Source: Bacteroidota bacterium (GTDB lineage: Bacteria; Bacteroidota; Bacteroidia; Flavobacteriales; Flavobacteriaceae). Taken from it: a stretch of 64,000 nucleotides of DNA. Numbering within the stretch: the stretch's first letter is position 1; each line of letters begins with the position of its first letter. Positions 46,660-55,796 of the stretch are shown piece after piece. The notes beneath the pieces were generated by a model, which worked only from the letters and a program-made list of their open reading frames with translations, ran no database searches and was not told the origin of the DNA. A program made the translations under genes and the position numbers. The stretch is taken from NCBI GenBank assembly GCA_027620655.1, contig JAQCDS010000002.1, forward strand, positions 248,001 to 312,000, given 5' to 3'.

Positions 46660-47400
46660 ATGATACAAAGCTTGCGAAACATAAAAAGAAAGTTTGAAAT
46701 TGCGCGTAAAGTTAATTGGGTCAAAACACTTTATTTTAATTTCAAGATGTTTCCATTTCCGATTGCTAAAAAAATACCTGTATTCTTTTATGGCAGTGTA
46801 AAGTTTACGTCGCTAAAAGGAGAAATTAAAATCATTGCACCTATCAAATCTGGTATGATTGGTTTTGGACAGCCATATGAAATGACTACGAGATCTCGCG
46901 GAATTGCTGAATTATTTTTGGAAGGAAGAATAATTATCAATGGGCATATTCAATTTGGTAAAGATTGTTTTGTGTATGTCAAAAAGGATGCTCAACTGCA
47001 AATGGGCCATATGGCTTCTTTGGCAAGTCTAGGAAAAATTATATGTACCAATTCTATCACTCTTGGTACTTGGGCTCGTATAGGTTCTGAATCTCAGTTA
47101 ATAGACACTAACTTCCATCAAATGATTGACACAAAGAATGATGAAAAAATTCACACTACTAATACCATAGCGATTGGAAATTACAATTTTATTTCAAATA
47201 GAGTTTCGATAATGTCTAACACTTTAACACCAGATTTTTGTACAATTGCCTCTAATAGTTTAACTAATAAAAATTATGTTTCATTGGGACAAAATACGCT
47301 TATAGGAGGGCTACCTGCCAAGCTGCTCAAAGAAAATATTAGTAGAGATTGGGTAGGGGAAAAAAAATCACTAGAAAAAAACTTAATTATTAACTTTTAG
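46660..47400 (+). CDS. hexapeptide-repeat (LbetaH) acyltransferase
   Basis: 246 residues from the ATG at 46660; a frame starting inside the flippase gene is rejected. The first 75 residues are basic and helical, the rest forms a left-handed beta-helix with imperfect hexapeptide repeats (IIINGHIQFGKDC, LASLGKIICTNSITLG, IGNYNFISNRVSIMS) and ends with NTLIGGLPAKLLKEN, usual for sugar acetyltransferases. The repeat series is less regular than in FdtC. It probably acetylates an amino sugar or a glycan of this locus. Confidence 0.85.
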   Translation: MIQSLRNIKRKFEIARKVNWVKTLYFNFKMFPFPIAKKIPVFFYGSVKFTSLKGEIKIIAPIKSGMIGFGQPYEMTTRSRGIAELFLEGRIIINGHIQFGKDCFVYVKKDAQLQMGHMASLASLGKIICTNSITLGTWARIGSESQLIDTNFHQMIDTKNDEKIHTTNTIAIGNYNFISNRVSIMSNTLTPDFCTIASNSLTNKNYVSLGQNTLIGGLPAKLLKENISRDWVGEKKSLEKNLIINF

Positions 47401-47413
47401 TTGATTGAATATT

Positions 47414-47803
47414 ATGTCTAAAATTATCAATATTCCTAAAATCACTGACACACGCGGAAATCTTGGTGTCCTTGAAAAAGAGACCGTTCCATTTGATATA
47501 AAACGCGTGTACTATTTATTTGATGTCCCTAGCTCTGCGTATCGTGGAGGACATGCACATATAGATCAATTGGAGTTATTGGTGGCGCTTAGCGGTAGTT
47601 TTGACGTCAAGCTACACGATGGTAAATCAGAAACTTTGGTAAGGCTTAATAAACCCGATAAAGGATTGCTTATTGAAAAAGGTGTATGGCGTGAACTAGA
47701 TAATTTTTCATCTGGAGCAGTATGTCTTGTCTTGGCCTCTGATGAGTTTGATGAAACAGATTATATCCGAGATTTTGAAACATTTAAAATACGTTATTCC
47801 TAG
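47414..47803 (+). CDS. FdtA/QdtA-like sugar 3,4-ketoisomerase (cupin)
   Basis: 129 residues from the ATG at 47414. The WxcM-like cupin fold shows in DTRGNLGVLE, the active-site histidines in YRGGHAHIDQ, LLIEKGVWREL and VLASDEFDETDYIRDFE, all standard for dTDP-4-oxo-6-deoxyglucose 3,4-ketoisomerases. These move the keto group to C3 so a DegT enzyme can aminate there. The residue after HAH is Ile instead of the frequent Lys. Its stop codon TAG touches the stop of the opposite-strand glycosyltransferase (TAGCTA). Confidence 0.9.
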   Translation: MSKIINIPKITDTRGNLGVLEKETVPFDIKRVYYLFDVPSSAYRGGHAHIDQLELLVALSGSFDVKLHDGKSETLVRLNKPDKGLLIEKGVWRELDNFSSGAVCLVLASDEFDETDYIRDFETFKIRYS

Positions 47804-48940
47804 CTATGAATTCCAAGTGTCTAAATAGGTTTGAGCCACTTTTTTATAGTCATGATACGTTTCAATATAAGCTCTTGCGTTATTACTAATTTCTATAATT
47901 TCTTTTGGATTTTCAATTAACCAACTCAAGTTTTTGACAATTTCACCTACATCAGGCGTGGCGTGAATTCCAATTTTTTTTGTAATAGCATAATGCGCTT
48001 TAAATCCATCGCTAAATCCGCTAAATACTACTTTTCCTTGTGCCATTGCTTCTAAGGCATTGTACCCTTGGTCATAAGCATATGCTTGATCCAATAAAAT
48101 ATGAGATTCTTCATAGAGTTTGATGTAGTCCAAATATGATATATTTTCTACTTGAACGATCTCGATTTTATGAGCATATTTCTCTTGAACTTGTTTTAAG
48201 GATTGAACAAATACATCATTTCCTTTCTTGAAATAATTGCTACGATTGATGCCGTGAAAAATTTTAATCTTCCCATTGATGTGTAAAGATTTAAATTTAA
48301 TTTTTTCAATGTTTACAGGAAAAGGAATAAGTGGTTTTGCTTTAGGAAGATTTTTATATGCCATTTCATAATCAAAATCTCCAGGAATAATATAAGCAAC
48401 ATTTTTTTTAACAAATTCACTTAATTTTTTAAAGGAAGGTTTTAAATAGTCAAGGCTGTAATTAAAATAAGGCCTTAATTTTTTATTGTTCAGTAACGGA
48501 GTTAGAATATGGTGAGGTAAATCGGAGTCGATCAAATAGTTTAAATAGGTTACATCATCTCCGCAAGCCGATAACATTACTTTTTTATTATGTTTAAAAA
48601 TAAATTTCAAAATCAACATTTCTAAAAAGGGGGTTGTTTTTAAAGGGTATTCATTAATTAATTGAACAACATCAAAACCCTTAAAGTGATTCCGGTTTAT
48701 TAAAAAATTTATAAAGATTTCTAAAACTGAAAGATCAAATTTAAAAAGTAGGTATAATAAGTTTTTTAATTTCCTGAAAGGATACAACATAAATAGTTTT
48801 GGTTCTAAGCTAATATCCAATTTGAATTCTTTGAAACCATCCTTTCTGCCAGACAAAAGAACACTATGGCCATTTTTTTCTAGCGCAGCTTTTAGGGTAC
48901 TGTGAAAGTTACTATATTCCCCAAATAAAAGTATCCGCAT
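47804..48940 (-). CDS. glycosyltransferase, GT-B fold (GT4-like)
   Basis: 378 residues from the ATG at 48940. N-terminal Rossmann part MRILLFGEYSNFHSTLKAALEKNGHSV; C-terminal donor-binding part with KIKIFHGINRSNYFKKG, LLDQAYAYDQGYNALEAMAQGKVVFSG, in which the Glu of the GT4 E-x7-E-like region is present. It should add a sugar to the growing glycan. It lies on the opposite strand from the flippase operon and is divergent from the next glycosyltransferase with 44 bases between starts. Confidence 0.88.
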   Translation of the reverse strand: MRILLFGEYSNFHSTLKAALEKNGHSVLLSGRKDGFKEFKLDISLEPKLFMLYPFRKLKNLLYLLFKFDLSVLEIFINFLINRNHFKGFDVVQLINEYPLKTTPFLEMLILKFIFKHNKKVMLSACGDDVTYLNYLIDSDLPHHILTPLLNNKKLRPYFNYSLDYLKPSFKKLSEFVKKNVAYIIPGDFDYEMAYKNLPKAKPLIPFPVNIEKIKFKSLHINGKIKIFHGINRSNYFKKGNDVFVQSLKQVQEKYAHKIEIVQVENISYLDYIKLYEESHILLDQAYAYDQGYNALEAMAQGKVVFSGFSDGFKAHYAITKKIGIHATPDVGEIVKNLSWLIENPKEIIEISNNARAYIETYHDYKKVAQTYLDTWNS

Positions 48941-48984
48941 CAAAATTTATATTTGTTTTGTAATTTAATAGTTTTTAAGGCATC

Positions 48985-50067
48985 GTGCAAAATTTAAAAA
49001 AGAAAGTATGTTTAATTGTTGACAGTTTGTCTACGGGTGGTGCCGAAAAAGTTGCAGCTTTGTTGTCAGTTGAGCTAGATAAATTAGATTATCAAGTTTC
49101 TATAATTTGTTTGAGAGATGAGATTAGTTATTCTTTTCAAGGGGAGTTGTATAATTTAGGATTGAATACTTCTATTATTAAGATAGTAAAACAAGTTTCT
49201 AAGTTTTTAAAATTTAAAAATGCCTTTAACAATACCAATGCGGATATCTACATTGATTTTCGAATGCGAAATCGATCTTTACTTGAGCGTTTATTGCATG
49301 CATTCGTTTTTGATCTTTCAAAAATGATTTTTACAATTCATAGCTCTAATGTTTTTTATCATATTCCGAAAAATAAATGGTTTTACGCTCAATATGCCAA
49401 AGCTCGTGCTATCGTATGTGTGTCAAAAGCAATGAAAGATAATATGTATTCTATATATCAATTTCAAAATTTAAAATATATACCAAATTTTATAACCTCC
49501 TCATCACATCCAGATTTGGTTGTGGAATCAATTCCTGAGTATGATTATGTCATCGCCGTTGGACGTTTAGATAATCACGTAAAGCAGTTTGATCAGTTAA
49601 TTATTGCATACAAAAATTCTAAGCTATTTATTCAAAATATACCACTATTTATTCTTGGTAGAGGCCCTGATGAAGAACCATTGAGACTTCAAATAGAATT
49701 ATTAGAATTAGAAAATCATGTTAAATTATTGGGGTTCAAATCCAATGTCATAAATTTTATGAAATCTGCTAAATTTTTGATATTATCAAGCCGATTTGAA
49801 GGCTTTCCGTTGGTTCTAACAGAGGCATTATCTGTTGGAACTCCTGTAATTTCCTTTGATTGCCACTCTGGTCCCTCAGAAATTGTCAAAAATAAATCAA
49901 ACGGACTTTTGGTAAAATCACAAAACTTTGAAGCTTTATCAAAAGCTATGAGCCTTCTGTATGAGGACAAAGAACTTTATAAAAAATGCAAATCTAACTC
50001 CAAAAGCTCAGTTGAGAAATTTTCCTTTCCAAATATTTCACCAAAATGGTTAGATTTACTTCAGTAG
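48985..50067 (+). CDS. glycosyltransferase family 4
   Basis: 360 residues starting at a GTG codon (48985). VDSLSTGGAEKVAALLS is the N-terminal glycine loop of GT4 enzymes, AVGRLDNHVKQFDQLI starts the donor domain, and LSSRFEGFPLVLTEALSVGTPVISFD holds the E-x7-E motif. Retaining sugar transferase at the inner membrane face. Its last seven bases overlap the tail of the opposite GT2 gene. Confidence 0.93.
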   Translation: MQNLKKKVCLIVDSLSTGGAEKVAALLSVELDKLDYQVSIICLRDEISYSFQGELYNLGLNTSIIKIVKQVSKFLKFKNAFNNTNADIYIDFRMRNRSLLERLLHAFVFDLSKMIFTIHSSNVFYHIPKNKWFYAQYAKARAIVCVSKAMKDNMYSIYQFQNLKYIPNFITSSSHPDLVVESIPEYDYVIAVGRLDNHVKQFDQLIIAYKNSKLFIQNIPLFILGRGPDEEPLRLQIELLELENHVKLLGFKSNVINFMKSAKFLILSSRFEGFPLVLTEALSVGTPVISFDCHSGPSEIVKNKSNGLLVKSQNFEALSKAMSLLYEDKELYKKCKSNSKSSVEKFSFPNISPKWLDLLQ

Positions 50068-51002
50068 GATGTTAGTCGGATATTCTTTCTGAGAAAATAA
50101 ATTTTAATTTTTTTAAAAAGTTTAATAATAACTAAAGGACATTTAAGTAAAAATCGCTGTTTCATAGTTAGATTTGAAACTATCAAATTCTCTTTTAACT
50201 TTTGAAGATTCACTAAATCTCTATTTATTTTACAATCAATAATAAAATAGTAACGGTAACGATCAATGTATTTTTTTAATGATATGTTTTTTGTGCAAAA
50301 TTTTTCAAATTGGTTAAAATCAATAATAGTTTTTCCTTTAAAACCCGCTCTGGTCATTTGGTTTGGAATATTAAATTGAATCTTCACAAGTGATTTGTAA
50401 CAGTATGCAAGTTTGTAGTTTAAATTACACTTTATAAAAAACTCAATATCTTCGCCAAACTGGGTTTTTTCATTGAATTTAACTATTTCATAAATGGACT
50501 TTTTAAAGGCAAAATTACTGGATGTAAATATGGGTTGATATAGACTTATTTTAAAGTAATTATCAACTAAAAAAGAGGTGTTTTTTAATTCTTTTGAAAT
50601 ATTTTTTTTTGGTTTTAAAAAATTTTCCTTTGAGTATAGCTCAATATAATCAGTTCCAAATAAATCAGCACTAGGAAATTTTTTTTGAAGTTCATATATT
50701 GAAAATAAATAATTTGAATTCCAAAAATCGTCTGCATCTAAAAGAGCAATGATATCACCCTTAGCTTTTTTTATTCCAAAATTTCTTGTAGCACTTAATC
50801 CAAAATTCTTACGATTAAATAGTCTAATATTTGAATTTTGACTAAAATTCTGTTCAACAACCATTAAACTATCATCTGTAGAGCCATCATTCACCACAAT
50901 AATTTCAAAATCTTTAAAGGTTTGATTAAGAACACTTTCAATAGTGTTTTGAATATGCTTTTCTTTATTATAAAGTGGTATGATGATAGAAAAAACTGGC
51001 AT
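50061..51002 (-). CDS. glycosyltransferase family 2
   Basis: 313 residues. GT-A fold: FSIIIPLYNKEKHIQNTIESVLNQTF, then EIIVVNDGSTDDS and the DxD-like LLDADDFW. A C-terminal extension of about 100 residues is basic and ends with KKIKIYFLRKN, probably a membrane-associated helix. It is directly upstream in coordinates of another GT2 gene on the same strand, with no gap between stop and start. Confidence 0.92.
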   Translation of the reverse strand: MPVFSIIIPLYNKEKHIQNTIESVLNQTFKDFEIIVVNDGSTDDSLMVVEQNFSQNSNIRLFNRKNFGLSATRNFGIKKAKGDIIALLDADDFWNSNYLFSIYELQKKFPSADLFGTDYIELYSKENFLKPKKNISKELKNTSFLVDNYFKISLYQPIFTSSNFAFKKSIYEIVKFNEKTQFGEDIEFFIKCNLNYKLAYCYKSLVKIQFNIPNQMTRAGFKGKTIIDFNQFEKFCTKNISLKKYIDRYRYYFIIDCKINRDLVNLQKLKENLIVSNLTMKQRFLLKCPLVIIKLFKKIKIYFLRKNIRLTSY

Positions 51003-51896
51003 TTACTTTCTAGATATATAACAAAGATAACTCAATCGATATAAATCAAAAATGAACAAAGATGGTGTATTGGACAAAAGATTTTTTTCAAATCTTGTTT
51101 TCAATGATGGATAAATTGTTGAAAGGAGTAAATCAAGTTTAAATTTTTGAAGTCTATTTTTTACCCTCGAAATTCTGATGTAATTGGCATTAATTAATTT
51201 TTGTTTTAAAAACAAATTCAAAGCCTCTAAAGATTCTTTTGATTTACTTAAGAAAATTTCACTACTTTCTAAACCAAGATGACAAACAGGGTTTTCGATG
51301 TGTGTTATTGGAATTTTTTTTCGTTTTAAATCATAAGAAAATAAAGTGTCTTCATATCTTAAATTTGGGATATTTTCATTAAATATAGCCTTCTCAAATG
51401 TGTCTTTTTGAATTATAAAATTTAATGTTAAAAAGCTCACATATATATCTTTTTTTCTTATTTCTGAACTCAGAGCCTCTCGTTCTCTTCCATACACCCA
51501 TCGTAGTAATTGCGTTTGATTTGGCCTTTCTTCTTGATATGAAATTCCCCCATAAATTATTGGTTTAGAGTCTGATAATGATTTTATATAATTGAATACA
51601 AAATGATTATTTACAGGCATCACATCGGCATCCAAAAACAAAAGCCAGTTGTATTGTGCACTTTTTGCAAGTTTGTTGCGAATGGCACTTCTTCCAATGT
51701 TAGATTTCAAAGTGGTGTAGGAGGTGTTTTCTAAAGCATTGATTGAGGCGTTTTTTTTTCTGACTTCTAAATCTGTCGAAGCATCATCAAAAACAAGAAT
51801 TTCAAACACAATGTTACACGACTTTGATTGTTTATGAACTTCAACAACTAAAGCTGTTATATCATAATTAAATGTTGGAATTAAAATTGAAAGCAT
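51003..51896 (-). CDS. glycosyltransferase family 2
   Basis: 297 residues. LSILIPTFNYDITALVVE begins the GT-A domain, with EILVFDDASTD and LLFLDADVMPV (DxD). The region GGISYQEERPNQTQLLRWVYGRERE resembles the acceptor loop of glycosyltransferases acting on GlcNAc- or rhamnose-type acceptors, too weak to name one. The stop of this gene abuts the start of the next GT2 on the - strand; the ftsE stop lies two bases upstream, so ftsE and both GT2 genes may share a transcript. Confidence 0.9.
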   Translation of the reverse strand: MLSILIPTFNYDITALVVEVHKQSKSCNIVFEILVFDDASTDLEVRKKNASINALENTSYTTLKSNIGRSAIRNKLAKSAQYNWLLFLDADVMPVNNHFVFNYIKSLSDSKPIIYGGISYQEERPNQTQLLRWVYGREREALSSEIRKKDIYVSFLTLNFIIQKDTFEKAIFNENIPNLRYEDTLFSYDLKRKKIPITHIENPVCHLGLESSEIFLSKSKESLEALNLFLKQKLINANYIRISRVKNRLQKFKLDLLLSTIYPSLKTRFEKNLLSNTPSLFIFDLYRLSYLCYISRK

Positions 51897-51898
51897 TC

Positions 51899-52582
51899 TT
51901 ATTCTTTTCTTTGTACCACTTCAAATACTCTGTTGTTTTCGCATTTTAGGGTCTTACTTGGGTACTTCAGCAATAGGCCATAGTCGTGTGTAGCCATAAG
52001 AATTGTATTTCCTTTTTTATTTAAATCTTGTAAAACTTCCATGACTTCAATACTCGTTTCTGGATCTAGATTTCCAGTAGGTTCATCTGCTAAAATAAGT
52101 TCAGGGTCATTCAATAATGCCCTGGCAATAGCTACGCGTTGTTGCTCGCCACCGGATAATTCATAAGGAAATTTATGGCCTTTGTTTTGAATACTCACTT
52201 TAGTCAATACGTCTTCTATTTTTTGTTTAATTTTTGCCTTATCCTTCCATCCTGTGGCACGTAAAACAAAATCTAAATTATTGTTTATTGTACGTTCATT
52301 GAGCAGCTTAAAATCTTGAAAAACAATGCCTAACTTTCTTCTCAAAAAAGGAATGTTTTTGTCTTTCATTGCATTCAAATCAAAACCAACGATTTCTCCT
52401 TTACCATGCGCAAGTCCCAAATCGCCATAAAGTGTTTTTAAAAGACTACTTTTTCCTGAGCCAGTTTTTCCAATTAAGTAAACAAATTCCCCTTTTTTTA
52501 CATCAATATTGACTTCGTTAAGGATTAAATTTTTATCTTGAAAAATTGAAGCATTTTGTAGTTTTAAAACGGATTCGGACAT
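51899..52582 (-). CDS. ftsE: cell division ATP-binding protein FtsE
   Basis: 227 residues. ABC ATPase with Walker A GKTGSGKSSL, the signature LSGGEQQRVAIARALLNDPELI, Walker B ILADEPTGNLD and the switch histidine in MATHDYGLL. The FtsE-specific FLRRKLGIVFQDFKLL segment supports the name. FtsEX regulates peptidoglycan hydrolases at the division site; the ftsX gene is not adjacent, which is common in this phylum. LolD is the alternative name but the FVYLIGKTGSGKSSLLKTLYG start fits FtsE better. Confidence 0.85.
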   Translation of the reverse strand: MSESVLKLQNASIFQDKNLILNEVNIDVKKGEFVYLIGKTGSGKSSLLKTLYGDLGLAHGKGEIVGFDLNAMKDKNIPFLRRKLGIVFQDFKLLNERTINNNLDFVLRATGWKDKAKIKQKIEDVLTKVSIQNKGHKFPYELSGGEQQRVAIARALLNDPELILADEPTGNLDPETSIEVMEVLQDLNKKGNTILMATHDYGLLLKYPSKTLKCENNRVFEVVQRKE

Positions 52583-52760
52583 GAATTGATATTAAAATTA
52601 TTTTATAAAAGTATTACTATTCAAAGCAATAATCAAATTTCATTAGCATTAAACTTCTTCAGTTTCTCAAAACTTAAATTTTTAGCTATAATTTATTTGC
52701 AAACCCAACGTTATAAATAGTATAAATTTTATATTTGAATACAAATCGAGAACAATTCGT

Positions 52761-55700
52761 ATGAATTATAAAAGTCTATTTTTTTCTTTTTTCATTTTAT
52801 GTTTTACTCTTTCACTATATGCTCAAAAAACGGAAGCCCAGTATCAACTTCAAAAATCATATCAGAAAGCTATTTCTCTTTTTGATAATGGCGCCTATGT
52901 TTCTGCTCAAGATATATTTGATGACTTACAACAGCAATCAAAATCACCTCAAATGGCTTATGAGGCTGCATATTATTTTGTTGTATGTTCCATTAGGTTA
53001 AATCAATCCAATGCAGAACAATCTATTGAGCAATTTTTGGAAAACTATCCTACTAGCCCAAGACAAAACACTATTTATCTTGATGCGGGGGATTATTATT
53101 TTGCGAATGCCAAATATGTTCGTGCCCAAAAATGGTATAAAAATGTAAAAATCAATACATTACCAGCTCCAAAAAAAGAACAATTTTACTTTAATAATGG
53201 TTATGTCAACTATGTAACCAAAAACTACAAAGAAGCCCAACAAAATTTATCTAAAGTTGAATATTCTGATGTGTATGGCGCTCAGGCAAAATATTATATG
53301 GGTTTTATGTCCTACGAAGTTGACGATTATGATAGTGCCTCAAAATATCTAGGTCAAGTTTCAAATCAAGAGCGTTACAAAAATGAGTTGAATTATTTTC
53401 AGGCCGATTTGAATTTTAAAATTGGAGCGTTTCAAAAAGCATTGGAAATGGCCAAAAAAGCACTAGAAAATGCCAATAAAGAAGAAACTTCGGAACTTTC
53501 AAAAATAATTGGAGAAAGTTATTTCAACTTAAAACAATACAACGAAGCCATTCCTTATTTAAAAGCATACAAAGGAAAAAACGGGAAGTGTATCAACGTT
53601 GATTTTTATCAGTTGGGGTATGCCTATTTTAAGCAAAATGACTTTGAAAATGCAATTGGTGAGTTCAATAAAATTATCAACGGAAACAATGCCATTGCTC
53701 AAAATGCTTATTATCATTTGGGTGAAAGTTATATCAATTTAGATAAAAAACAAGAGTCTCTTAATGCATTTAGAAGTGCTTCTGAAATGGATTTTAATGC
53801 CAATATCAAAGAAGATGCATGGTTAAATTATGCCAAGTTAAGTTATGATATTGGAAACCCATATATGTCTACGCCTCAAGTATTGAGTGATTTTTTGAGT
53901 GCTTACCCAAAGTCGCCCTTTAAAGAAACCATCGAATCCCTTTTGGTTGATTCCTATATTTCTTCCAAAAATTATAAAGAAGCGCTTTTGCTTTTGGAAT
54001 CTAATATGCGAAATGCTTTAAAGCCGAGTTATCAAAAGGTGGCATTTTTTAGAGCATTAGAATTATATAATAGCGCTGATTATTCTGAAGCGCAACCCCT
54101 TTTCAAAAAGGCAATTACAATAGGAGTTGATCCTGTAATTACGGCTAGAGCTGCGTATTGGAATGCAGAAATTGAATTTTTGAATTTAAATTTTGAAAAC
54201 GCACTTCAGTATTTTTTAATCTTTAAAAATAGTAGTGCTGCATCACAATCTCCAGAACAAAACCATTTGAACTATAATTTGGGGTACACTTACTTTAAAT
54301 TAAAACAATATCCAAAAGCCATTACAGCTTTTCAGTCTTATGTTTCAAATAGTGATGAAAATATATCTTATATAAACGATGCTTTTCTTCGTATGGCCGA
54401 TGCCTATTATGTTAGCAAATTATACAATAAAGCAATAGATGCATATACTAAAGTTGTTAATAACAACGCACCATCTTCAGATTATGCGACGTTTCAAACT
54501 GCTGTAAGCTATGGTTTTTTAGGCCAAACGGAAGCTAAATTAAGTCATCTTAAAAAAGTTCTTAAGTATAAAAAATCAACATATTTAGATCAAGTTCATT
54601 TTGAGTTAGCCAATACCTACAGCAATCAAAATGATTCTCAGGGTGCACTTACAGAATATGATATTGTCATCAATAATTTCAGCAAAAGCGCATTGGTTTC
54701 CAAGGCATTATTGCGTAAAGGATTATTACTTTATAATGCCAATAACACCAAAAAAGCACTAGAAGTATTTAAAAGAGTAGCCAAAGAATATCCTTCGACA
54801 CCAGAGTCGTATCAAGCCATAGGCTCTGCGCGTTCTATTTATGTAGATAATGGAAATGTAGAAGATTACGCCAAATGGATAGGCACCTTGAAGTATGTTG
54901 CTATTACGGACGCCAATTTAGAAAAAACAACATATGAATCTGCTGAAAAACAATACCTTGATAACAATACAGGCAAAGCTATTTCACTTTTCAATGGCTA
55001 TATTTCAAAGTTTCCTATTGGGACTCAAATTATAAAAGCCCATTTTTATTTGGCTGCTTTGTATTTCAAACAGGATTTGAAACAAAATGCTTTGCCACAT
55101 TATGAATATGTTGTGCAGCAATCAGCAAATGAATTTACAGAACAAGCCCTTCAAAAAGTATGTGCCATAAAACTTCAAAATAAAGAGGATGCCGAATCAG
55201 ATTTGAAACGCTTAGAACTTGAGGCAAAATCTCCTCAAAATATTCTTTTTGCGCAATCCAATTTAATGAAAATAGCGTTTAAAAATAAAACCTATTCTTC
55301 TGCTCTAGATTATGCAAAAATTATACTAGACAACCCAAGTACCGATGACTACATTAAAAATGATGCACACATCATTACAGCCCGATCTGCCATTGCTTTG
55401 GGTGATGAAAATTTGGCTAGGACATCCTATTCAACAGTGGCATCATTTGGTTCGTCTAATTATGGTGCAGAGGCCCAATATTATGCTGCTTTTTTTCACA
55501 ATAAAGACCATAATTTTGAAGTTTCAAATAAGAGTATTCAACAACTGATTCAGCAATTTCCTAGTCAAAAAGAATTTGCGGCAAAAGGATTGATTTTGAT
55601 GGCCAAAAATTATTATGCTTTAAATGATGCTTTCCAAGCGACATATATTTTGGAAAATGTAGTAAAAAATTTCTCAAATTTTGTTGAATTAAAAACTGAA

Positions 55701-55796
55701 GCAACGCAGTTGCTAGAAAACTATGAGCGTGAACTTTCAAAATCCAATGCATCTATTGAAGCAGAACAAGAAAAAACAAATATAGATGAAGAATAA
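52761..55796 (+). CDS. large periplasmic TPR protein
   Basis: 1011 residues with a signal peptide (MNYKSLFFSFFILCFTLSLYA-Q) and tetratricopeptide repeats along almost the whole length, for example NAYYHLGESYINLDKKQESL, LNYNLGYTYFKLKQYPKAI and KAHFYLAALYFKQDLKQNAL. The C-terminus is charged (ERELSKSNASIEAEQEKTN). It probably scaffolds protein complexes in the periplasm. It overlaps the outer-membrane barrel gene by 11 bases, suggesting that they work together; TATATTTG at 52730-52737 is a candidate -7 box. Confidence 0.88.
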   Translation: MNYKSLFFSFFILCFTLSLYAQKTEAQYQLQKSYQKAISLFDNGAYVSAQDIFDDLQQQSKSPQMAYEAAYYFVVCSIRLNQSNAEQSIEQFLENYPTSPRQNTIYLDAGDYYFANAKYVRAQKWYKNVKINTLPAPKKEQFYFNNGYVNYVTKNYKEAQQNLSKVEYSDVYGAQAKYYMGFMSYEVDDYDSASKYLGQVSNQERYKNELNYFQADLNFKIGAFQKALEMAKKALENANKEETSELSKIIGESYFNLKQYNEAIPYLKAYKGKNGKCINVDFYQLGYAYFKQNDFENAIGEFNKIINGNNAIAQNAYYHLGESYINLDKKQESLNAFRSASEMDFNANIKEDAWLNYAKLSYDIGNPYMSTPQVLSDFLSAYPKSPFKETIESLLVDSYISSKNYKEALLLLESNMRNALKPSYQKVAFFRALELYNSADYSEAQPLFKKAITIGVDPVITARAAYWNAEIEFLNLNFENALQYFLIFKNSSAASQSPEQNHLNYNLGYTYFKLKQYPKAITAFQSYVSNSDENISYINDAFLRMADAYYVSKLYNKAIDAYTKVVNNNAPSSDYATFQTAVSYGFLGQTEAKLSHLKKVLKYKKSTYLDQVHFELANTYSNQNDSQGALTEYDIVINNFSKSALVSKALLRKGLLLYNANNTKKALEVFKRVAKEYPSTPESYQAIGSARSIYVDNGNVEDYAKWIGTLKYVAITDANLEKTTYESAEKQYLDNNTGKAISLFNGYISKFPIGTQIIKAHFYLAALYFKQDLKQNALPHYEYVVQQSANEFTEQALQKVCAIKLQNKEDAESDLKRLELEAKSPQNILFAQSNLMKIAFKNKTYSSALDYAKIILDNPSTDDYIKNDAHIITARSAIALGDENLARTSYSTVASFGSSNYGAEAQYYAAFFHNKDHNFEVSNKSIQQLIQQFPSQKEFAAKGLILMAKNYYALNDAFQATYILENVVKNFSNFVELKTEATQLLENYERELSKSNASIEAEQEKTNIDEE

